From the NCBI RefSeq assembly GCF_013139515.1, contig NZ_WTAR01000086.1, positions 1 to 40,549 of the forward strand: a stretch of DNA of 40,549 nucleotides. The letters run 5' to 3'. The notes under the pieces are model-generated. The model was given only the letters and a program-made list of their open reading frames with translations. It was not told the origin of the DNA and did no database searches. This document shows positions 35,293 through 40,549 of this stretch, piece after piece. A program made the position numbers and the translations under genes. Positions within the stretch are counted from its first letter, which is position 1. Each line of letters begins with the position of its first letter. Origin of the DNA: Lutibacter sp. GTDB lineage: Bacteria > Bacteroidota > Bacteroidia > Flavobacteriales > Flavobacteriaceae.

Positions 35293-35502
35293 TTAAATTT
35301 TCTTCTTTCTTCTATTTTTAATAATAAAGTAAAATAAAGCACCCACTAAAAGGTAAGGAAAAACCATTAAATAAAGTATACCTGAGTTTAACCCTTCTGC
35401 TTGTGAAACATCACCACTTTCAACAACAGCTTTACACATAGCGCATTGTGCATTGTTTATTTGAAATGAAAATAAAAATAATATGACTAGAATTTTTTTC
35501 AT
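35293..35502 (-). CDS. Small CxxC membrane protein of the oxidase cluster
   Basis: A 69-residue protein. Signal sequence MKKILVILFLFSFQINNAQ is followed at once by C20-A-M-C23, then about 18 polar residues, one membrane helix (about 43-62) and a basic tail (KNRRKKKI). The Cys pair should face the periplasm. It starts 1 base after the DUF420 stop, so it belongs to the same operon as SCO1. A role in copper or thiol handling for oxidase assembly is inferred from context only. Too short for reliable family assignment. Confidence 0.8.
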   Translation of the reverse strand: MKKILVILFLFSFQINNAQCAMCKAVVESGDVSQAEGLNSGILYLMVFPYLLVGALFYFIIKNRRKKKI

Positions 35503-35503
35503 T

Positions 35504-36019
35504 TTAATAATAAGGACTTATTAAAATATAAACTACAACACCGCTTAGAGCAACATACAACCATAAAGGAAATGTGTATTTTGCTATTTTTTTATGAAGT
35601 TCAATGTTATTTGTAATTGCACGTACGTAGGTAATTAACACAAATGGAATTACAATAATTGACAAAATAATATGAGAAATTAAAATTATAAAGTATATAA
35701 TTTTCAAACTTCCTTCACCACCAAATTTGGTTGAGTTAGAAGTCATATGATATGCCATATATAAAACTAAAAATAACACAGAAAACACAATGGCTGTTTT
35801 CATTAATTTTTCGTGTAACTTTAATTTTTTGTTTTTAACAGCCCAAACTGCAACAATAAGTAGTATTGAAGTTAACCCATTTATACTGGCATAAATTGGC
35901 GGTAAAAAAATAGGCAGTTCCGCATCAATTTTTACACCAAATAAAATAGCAACTACTAAAGGAATTGCAATGGATAACATAACTATCCACTTGTTATATT
36001 TTTTGGTGTCTGTTGTCAT
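35504..36019 (-). CDS. DUF420 membrane protein (oxidase assembly cluster)
   Basis: A 171-residue protein with about five membrane helices of the DUF420 family. Conserved His residues lie in helices (KLHEKLMK, MAYHMTSN, ILISHIILS, ELHKKIAKY). Family members occur beside cytochrome oxidase genes, and relatives (CtaM in Gram-positives) are required for active oxidase, probably for heme or copper assembly. Its start codon overlaps the SCO1 stop by one base. Confidence 0.9.
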   Translation of the reverse strand: MTTDTKKYNKWIVMLSIAIPLVVAILFGVKIDAELPIFLPPIYASINGLTSILLIVAVWAVKNKKLKLHEKLMKTAIVFSVLFLVLYMAYHMTSNSTKFGGEGSLKIIYFIILISHIILSIIVIPFVLITYVRAITNNIELHKKIAKYTFPLWLYVALSGVVVYILISPYY

Positions 36020-36645
36020 TATTCTTTTAATAAAATGGCAATATCTTCTTTAATCATTTTAACTCCTTTTGGGTCTAATCCTTCATAAAATGCAATTGGA
36101 TTATCAAATTCATCTAATCTTGAGCGGATATTTCCTTGTTTATCAACTAAGGCAAACATTCCTGAATGTTCAAAGCCACCTTCAGCATCGCTATTTTCAC
36201 CTGCGAAAAGTGTAAAACCTGTATTTGCTAATTTATAAATAGCATCTTGATTTCCAGTCATGAAATTCCAATTATTTAAAGTTGCTCCGTGATCTTTGGC
36301 ATATTGTTTTAAAACTTCAGGAGTATCGTGTTTTGGGTTGATGCTAAATGATGCAATTCCAAAATCTTGAAATGCATAAAACTCGTTTTGAATTTTTACC
36401 ATATTCTCATTCATTCTAGGACAAATTGTTGGGCACGTTGTAAAGAAAAACTCAACAACATACACTTTATTTTTATAAAACGAATTTGAAATTAATTTAC
36501 CATCCTGATTGGTAAATTCAAATGAAGGAACTTTAGCAATAGTAACTAATTTAGGTGTTTTAAATTTGTTTACAATTTTTGGAATTGCATAAATTCCAAA
36601 AATTAAAATGATAAAAGCGACACCTATATATGAATATTTTTTCAT
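36019..36645 (-). CDS. SCO1/SenC-family copper protein
   Basis: A 208-residue membrane-anchored thioredoxin-fold copper chaperone that helps build the CuA site of oxidase subunit II. An N-terminal helix (about 5-22) anchors it. The copper ligands are all present: C71 and C75 in TTCPTICPRM and H160 in FEHSGMF. It lies 5 bases after a SCO-like gene lacking the ligands and overlaps the DUF420 gene, so all are translated together. Confidence 0.93.
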   Translation of the reverse strand: MKKYSYIGVAFIILIFGIYAIPKIVNKFKTPKLVTIAKVPSFEFTNQDGKLISNSFYKNKVYVVEFFFTTCPTICPRMNENMVKIQNEFYAFQDFGIASFSINPKHDTPEVLKQYAKDHGATLNNWNFMTGNQDAIYKLANTGFTLFAGENSDAEGGFEHSGMFALVDKQGNIRSRLDEFDNPIAFYEGLDPKGVKMIKEDIAILLKE

Positions 36646-36650
36646 TGTGA

Positions 36651-37298
36651 TTAAATTTCTCGTTTTCTTCGTTCTTGTTTTTCCCTAGATTTTTTTAATT
36701 GATAATAAATGATATTAATATCATCTTTCAATTTATCTTTTAGCGTTGAAACAGACCTCATATTATAACCGTATAATTTTCCATCTTGGGTATCCTCATC
36801 GTCTTTTCTTCCTCGTAAACGTAACTCCATATCAATAATAAATGCGTTTTCTGAATACAAATTTTCATTTAATTGATAAGGTGTGTCAAAGCTATTAAAA
36901 AGTGTTTGAATATTTTCTGAATTTGTGTACACAAAACACCAGTTTTTAATATCTGTAAAAGCAGCAAGTTCTTTAATTACTTCTTTGTAATCATCTTCTT
37001 TTCCTTTAGGAAGTACAGCTACCATTTGGAATAGAGGTTTTAAATAATAGCGTTTATAAACTGTTTGATTTAAATTAAATAAGCTTGCCTTTGCTTCATT
37101 TATATCATTTCCTAAAAAACAAACTATTGATAGTTTTTCAGCAAATGAATTATTTTCTTCTGAAGAAAAATTTTGAAAATCAATTACTTTTTCTGTAAGT
37201 ATTGGTAAGTTTGAATATTTATAAATTCCTTTTGATAAAAATATATAAAATACTAGCGGTAAAATAAATAAGCTAAAAAGCACCCAAAATTTCTTCAT
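36651..37298 (-). CDS. SCO-like membrane protein without copper ligands
   Basis: A 215-residue protein with one N-terminal membrane helix (about 5-23) and a likely thioredoxin-like domain (KLSIVCFLGNDINEAKASLFNLNQ, PLFQMVAVLPKG, WCFVYTN, AFIIDMELRLRGRKDD). Strand order and the D-x-x-LRLRG strand resemble SCO1, but the CxxxC is missing: only C60 is in that area and no paired His is seen. The C-terminus is a charged helix (KKSREKQERRKREI). It lies directly upstream of the true SCO1 gene. Function unknown; a structural partner of SCO1 or the oxidase is possible. Confidence 0.75.
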   Translation of the reverse strand: MKKFWVLFSLFILPLVFYIFLSKGIYKYSNLPILTEKVIDFQNFSSEENNSFAEKLSIVCFLGNDINEAKASLFNLNQTVYKRYYLKPLFQMVAVLPKGKEDDYKEVIKELAAFTDIKNWCFVYTNSENIQTLFNSFDTPYQLNENLYSENAFIIDMELRLRGRKDDEDTQDGKLYGYNMRSVSTLKDKLKDDINIIYYQLKKSREKQERRKREI

Positions 37299-37313
37299 CT
37301 CTTTTGTATAAAA

Positions 37314-37338
37314 AAAGGCGGTTTAAAAAACCACCTTT
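37314..37338 (-). terminator. Intrinsic terminator within the oxidase cluster
   Basis: On the minus strand AAAGGTGG pairs with CCGCCTTT (one G-U pair), plus three more A-T pairs, followed by a T run. It lies between the subunit IV-type gene and the SCO-like gene. Confidence 0.75.
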
Positions 37339-37360
37339 CTAAATTTATATTTTTTAGATT

Positions 37361-37714
37361 TTAGTAGTTCCATTTAGTTAATGGTCCTAAAACATCGTTA
37401 ATGTAACTTCCTTCAATTAATAATAACGCAGCTAAATAAGTTATTAAGAAAAGCGCTGTCCAAACAACTGCTCTTCTTAAATTCTTTTTTTCATCGGCCA
37501 TGTGCATAAAAAACCAAGTGATATAATATGCTTTTACCAATGTTAAAACTAGAAATATAATATTTAATAAACTTGTTCCTAAAAAGTTGGTTAAATGAAG
37601 TGATTCAGGTTTTATAATTCCTAAAATAACTTCAACTAACGTTATAGCTGAAAGTATTCCAAATACTTTCCAAATTAATTTTGTGTGTGATGTATGTTCT
37701 TGTGCGTTTGCCAT
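37361..37714 (-). CDS. Cytochrome c oxidase subunit IV-type protein
   Basis: A 117-residue membrane protein of the prokaryotic cytochrome c oxidase subunit IV (COX4_pro) family. Three membrane helices are visible (about 15-33, 43-72 and 82-102). The AYYITWFFMHMADEKKN segment is the family signature. Small accessory subunit of the oxidase. It follows the subunit III gene by 18 bases and is followed by a terminator. Confidence 0.9.
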   Translation of the reverse strand: MANAQEHTSHTKLIWKVFGILSAITLVEVILGIIKPESLHLTNFLGTSLLNIIFLVLTLVKAYYITWFFMHMADEKKNLRRAVVWTALFLITYLAALLLIEGSYINDVLGPLTKWNY

Positions 37715-37732
37715 TTTATATCTTTTTTTGAA

Positions 37733-38713
37733 TTAAACTAAGTAGAAGAATGTGAATACAAATACCCAAACTAAATCTACAAAGTGCCAATACAATCCAA
37801 CTTTTTCAACCATTTCATAACTTTTTCTTTTTTCATAAGTTCCAATAATAACATTAAAAAATATGATAATGTTTATGATAACTCCAGATAATACGTGAAA
37901 ACCGTGAAAACCTGTTATAAAGAAAAAGAAATCAGCAAACAATGTTCTTCCGTATTCGTTTACTTGTAAGTTTGCACCTACAACTACGGCTTTGCTTTCA
38001 TCTAAATAATTCATAGCATTAGAGCGAGGAATTATAATTTTTTCTTTTAGTTCTGGATTTATTTGTTCTGTTCTAATCGTAATTTCAGGGTGAGCTTTAA
38101 AACCTTCAATAACTTCATTTAATGTTATTGCTGGTAAAGCTGCTTCTTCAACAAACCATAATCCTTTACTTTTTATATGCTGGGTTCTTTCTGAATGAGA
38201 AGATTTAGCAAAACTTTCTAAAGTAACCTGATGTCCTGAAGCATCTACAAATTGAATAATTTTACCGTCGTTTAATTGAATTGCTCCATATGAACCTCCT
38301 ATAAAATTTTTCCATTCCCAAGCTTGTGAGCCTAAGAATATTGCACCACCAATAATGGTTAAAAACATATAAAAAGTTACTTTGGCTTTATTCATTTGAT
38401 GACCAGCATCAACAGCTAATACCATTGTTACAGATGAAAATATTAAAATAAAGGTCATTAATGCAACATAATACATTGGTGCGTGTACACCGTGCAAAAA
38501 TGGAAAGTGAGTAAAAACTTCATCAGCAATTGGCCAAGAGTCAATAAATTTAAAACGCATTAAACCGTAGGCTCCTAAAAAACCCGAAAATGTAAGTGCA
38601 TCAGATAAAATGAAGAACCACATCATCATTTTACCATAACTTGCGTCTAAAGGTTTTTTATTCCCTCCATCCCAATTATTGTCATTAGTATCAGTAGCAA
38701 CAGTTGCTTCCAT
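37733..38713 (-). CDS. Cytochrome c oxidase subunit III with a large soluble insertion
   Basis: A 326-residue heme-copper oxidase subunit III. Family helices are visible (MMMWFFILSDALTFSGF, YYVALMTFILIFSS, YMFLTIIGGAIFLGSQAWEW, FFFITGFHGFHVLSG). Between the third and fourth of these lies a soluble stretch of about 115 residues (142-258), which makes the protein longer than the usual ~200-260. It has an own -7 box at 38749-38756 and is preceded by the second subunit III-like gene. It belongs to an oxidase whose subunits I and II are outside the window. Confidence 0.92.
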   Translation of the reverse strand: MEATVATDTNDNNWDGGNKKPLDASYGKMMMWFFILSDALTFSGFLGAYGLMRFKFIDSWPIADEVFTHFPFLHGVHAPMYYVALMTFILIFSSVTMVLAVDAGHQMNKAKVTFYMFLTIIGGAIFLGSQAWEWKNFIGGSYGAIQLNDGKIIQFVDASGHQVTLESFAKSSHSERTQHIKSKGLWFVEEAALPAITLNEVIEGFKAHPEITIRTEQINPELKEKIIIPRSNAMNYLDESKAVVVGANLQVNEYGRTLFADFFFFITGFHGFHVLSGVIINIIIFFNVIIGTYEKRKSYEMVEKVGLYWHFVDLVWVFVFTFFYLV

Positions 38714-38748
38714 ATAAAGTTTGTTTTGATTTTTAGTTATAGTTGCGC

Positions 38749-38756
38749 CAAATATA
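38749..38756 (-). promoter_or_regulatory. -7 element of the subunit III gene
   Basis: The minus strand reads TATATTTG (TAnnTTTG) 36 bases upstream of the 37733-38713 gene, so this part may also start its own transcript. Confidence 0.45.
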
Positions 38757-38767
38757 TGTAATTTTTA

Positions 38768-39349
38768 TTACCTAATAAAATTGAAGAATAAAAATAGATA
38801 AATCCATAAAATATCAACAAAATGCCAAAAGATAGCACCTAGTTCTAAACCTAAGAAATTTGTTGAAGTATACTTTTTATTTATATGATTATAGAATACA
38901 ACTAAAAGAACAATTATTCCAGCTGCAATATGTGCTAAATGTGCTAGTGTAATCCCATAAATAAAAGACGATTTTACAGTGCTTTTTGCACCTGCAAAAA
39001 ACAACCCTGAATCAAACAACTCTTTAAATCCTTCAAACTGAAAAAACACAAATCCTACTCCTAAAATTAATGTTGAAGCTAAGAATAAGGTTGTAAGTTT
39101 TCTGTTGTTTTTTTTGATGAAAAATTTAGCCAATAAAAAAGCAATACTACTTAATACAATTAAAATTGTGCTTGTATAAAATGCGGGTGGTAAATCAAAC
39201 GAAACCCAATCGTCACGTTTTCTGCTTACAACATATGCACTTGTTAAACCAGCAAACATCATAGTCATACTAATCATTGAGACCCAAAGCATTGGTTTAG
39301 CCGATTTTCTTTTGGCTTGTTTTAATTCTTGTTTTAACGTATTTTTCAT
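38768..39349 (-). CDS. Second heme-copper oxidase subunit III-type protein
   Basis: A 193-residue, five-helix membrane protein of the subunit III family (AGLTSAYVVSRK, FYGITL-like FIYGITLAHLAHIAAG, GLELGAIFWHFVDILWIYLF). Length is normal for a compact subunit III. The N-terminal ~15 residues are strongly basic. It starts immediately after the cyoE stop (no gap), so the two are translated together. Together with the next gene it gives two subunit III-like proteins in tandem. Confidence 0.9.
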   Translation of the reverse strand: MKNTLKQELKQAKRKSAKPMLWVSMISMTMMFAGLTSAYVVSRKRDDWVSFDLPPAFYTSTILIVLSSIAFLLAKFFIKKNNRKLTTLFLASTLILGVGFVFFQFEGFKELFDSGLFFAGAKSTVKSSFIYGITLAHLAHIAAGIIVLLVVFYNHINKKYTSTNFLGLELGAIFWHFVDILWIYLFLFFNFIR

Positions 39350-40222
39350 TTAATGTAAAAATTTATCTACAACGTAAATTATTTGTATGAGTGTAATATA
39401 CAAAACACTTGATAACATCAATTGCCTTGCTTCTTTATTTGTCTGATTTTTATATAATTTAACAGCATAAAACAACATTGTACTTCCTAATGCAACTAAA
39501 ATGACTGCTGTTAATGGGTAAATATAAAAACTTCCTGTCATTTTTAAAACAGGAATTACTGAAACTACTATTAAACAAACTGTATATATAATAATTTGTA
39601 TTACTGCCTTTTTGTTTTTTTGCCCCATTGGCATTAAATTAAAACCAGCTTTTTTATATTCATCATATTGCAACCATGCAATAGCCCAAAAGTGAGGAGA
39701 TTGCCAAAAAAATTGAATTAAAAATAACACTCCAGGCTCAATAGAAAAATCATTTGTAGCGGCTACCCAACCCAACATAAATGGAATGGCCCCAGGAATA
39801 GCGCCAACAAAAACAGATAGAGGTGTAATCGATTTTAATGGCGTATAAACACTTGTATACAAAAAGATTGAAATGGCGCCAAATAAGGCGCTTTTAGGAT
39901 TTATACTGTATAAAATTGCTAAACCTACAATGGTAAATGAAATTGCAATAACCAATGCCATTGAAACATGCATTCTACCAGTTGGCAAAGGTCTGCTCAT
40001 GGTTCGTTTCATTAAAGCATCGGTATCCTTTTCAATTATTTGATTAAAGGCATTGGATGCGCCAACCATTAAATAACCTCCAATTGCTAACATAAAAAGT
40101 GTTGCTACTTGAATTTTTTCAACTGCTAATAAATACCCCGCTAATGAAGAAAATACTACACTTAGTGACAATCCTACCTTTGTTAATTGTTTAAAATCGT
40201 TAAATATTGCTGAAAAATTCAC
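39350..40222 (-). CDS. cyoE: Protoheme IX farnesyltransferase (heme O synthase)
   Basis: A 290-residue integral membrane prenyltransferase (also called ctaB) that adds a farnesyl group to heme B to give heme O for the terminal oxidase. The prenyl-diphosphate motif is NQIIEKDTDALMKRTMSRPLP. GTG at 40222 (MNFSAIFNDFKQL) is preferred as start: a GTG at 40273 adds 17 residues but lies at or before the likely transcription start. Both starts are possible. First gene of the leftward oxidase cluster. Confidence 0.9.
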   Translation of the reverse strand: MNFSAIFNDFKQLTKVGLSLSVVFSSLAGYLLAVEKIQVATLFMLAIGGYLMVGASNAFNQIIEKDTDALMKRTMSRPLPTGRMHVSMALVIAISFTIVGLAILYSINPKSALFGAISIFLYTSVYTPLKSITPLSVFVGAIPGAIPFMLGWVAATNDFSIEPGVLFLIQFFWQSPHFWAIAWLQYDEYKKAGFNLMPMGQKNKKAVIQIIIYTVCLIVVSVIPVLKMTGSFYIYPLTAVILVALGSTMLFYAVKLYKNQTNKEARQLMLSSVLYITLIQIIYVVDKFLH

Positions 40223-40275
40223 TTTATTGTACTTGAATTTGAAGTTATTGATGTTAAATTTGGTTAAAATCACTG

Positions 40276-40305
40276 CAAATATATTTTATTATTAGAGAAT
40301 TACAA
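40276..40305 (-). promoter_or_regulatory. Promoter of the oxidase cluster
   Basis: On the minus strand TTG (40303-40305), a 19-base spacer and TATATTTG (40276-40283) match the Bacteroidota promoter, upstream of cyoE. Confidence 0.6.
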
Positions 40306-40356
40306 CCTTAAAGCTAGCCGATTAAAAATTATTTTAAAATAATTTTTAAAAAAGCC

Positions 40357-40386
40357 TTTGCAATTAGTTTAATTATTTTAAATTTG
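40357..40386 (+). promoter_or_regulatory. Promoter of the tRNA genes
   Basis: TTTG (40357-40360), an 18-base spacer and TAAATTTG (40379-40386) match both promoter halves, 47 bases before the tRNA-Gly gene. Confidence 0.75.
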
Positions 40387-40433
40387 CACTCGCATTTGAG
40401 AGATTGAATGTAAGTTCTAAAGAAAATATGACT

Positions 40434-40505
40434 GCGAAAGTAGCTCAGGGGTAGAGCATCACCTTGCCAAGGTGGGGGTCGCGGGTTCAAATCCCGTCTT
40501 TCGCT
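40434..40505 (+). tRNA. tRNA-Gly (anticodon GCC)
   Basis: A 72-base cloverleaf: acceptor stem GCGAAAG/CTTTCGC, D arm GCTC...GAGC, anticodon stem TCACC/GGTGG around TTGCCAA (anticodon GCC), T arm GCGGG-TTCAAAT-CCCGT, discriminator T. The 3' CCA is not encoded. Confidence 0.96.
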
Positions 40506-40527
40506 CTACAATATATAAAATACCAAT

Positions 40528-40549
40528 GCTGAAGTGGTGGAATTGGTAG
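40528..40549 (+). tRNA. tRNA-Leu, 5' part only
   Basis: GCTGAAG, TG, then GTGGAATTGGTAG match the acceptor and D arm of a leucine tRNA. The gene continues beyond the window, so the anticodon is unknown. It lies 22 bases after tRNA-Gly, probably in the same transcript. Confidence 0.75.

Noticed and set aside
1-40549. CRISPR array, insertion sequence or prophage
   Set aside because: No regularly spaced repeats, transposase, integrase or phage structural gene was seen; the gene content is ordinary chromosomal.

Overview
The window is AT-rich, gene-dense chromosomal DNA from a member of the Bacteroidota, almost certainly a (probably marine) Flavobacteriaceae species. Pointers are the TTTG / TAnnTTTG promoter elements, a type IX secretion plug protein (DUF5103), GSCFA, DUF3667 and DUF2490 family proteins, a complete Na+-translocating NADH:quinone reductase (Nqr) operon, and the flavobacterial cytochrome oxidase assembly cluster. 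The genus cannot be fixed from the sequence alone. No CRISPR array, insertion sequence, prophage or plasmid function was seen.

Layout. 1-63 is a palindromic intergenic repeat. 84-6085: GSCFA-family protein, rhodanese, an aromatic amino acid hydroxylase with a long C-terminal extension, a small ankyrin protein, phosphoglycerate mutase (gpmI) and a thioredoxin-like lipoprotein. 6162-9512: acetyl-CoA hydrolase/CoA-transferase, then a map-cupin-methyltransferase group. 9514-17968: ApbE flavin transferase, an OmpA-family lipoprotein, a small nuclease-fold-like protein and the nqrABCDEF operon; ApbE is the enzyme class that attaches FMN to NqrB and NqrC, so substrate and modifying enzyme lie close together. 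18160-23710: T9SS plug protein, ApaG, a DUF3667 membrane protein, an NRDE/TANGO2 protein, pruA and a convergent 59-residue Cys-rich ORF. 23876-33776: a secreted unknown with barrel-like character, rsmG, a front-end-type fatty acid desaturase with an aminotransferase, a DUF2490 protein, a DUF255 lipoprotein with DUF1304 and MscS genes, an unknown secreted protein, and tsaB. 33875-40222: a TolC-family protein, then a leftward respiratory cluster (cyoE, two subunit III-type genes, a subunit IV-type gene, a SCO-like protein without copper cysteines, a real SCO1, DUF420, and a small CxxC membrane protein). The right edge holds tRNA-Gly(GCC) and the first bases of a tRNA-Leu.

How the genes work together. 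The main theme is aerobic and sodium-based respiration: Nqr oxidises NADH and pumps Na+, ApbE matures it, and the right-hand cluster supplies heme O, oxidase subunits and copper delivery to a heme-copper oxidase whose subunits I and II are not in the window. Other genes are housekeeping (gpmI, map, rsmG, tsaB, pruA) or envelope functions.

The genome is very compact. Convergent genes are separated by as little as 1 base, one pair overlaps, one likely terminator lies inside the opposing gene, and two leftward terminators overlap the promoter of the next gene. No clearly new multi-gene system was found; the best leads are individual unknown proteins and these compact regulatory arrangements.
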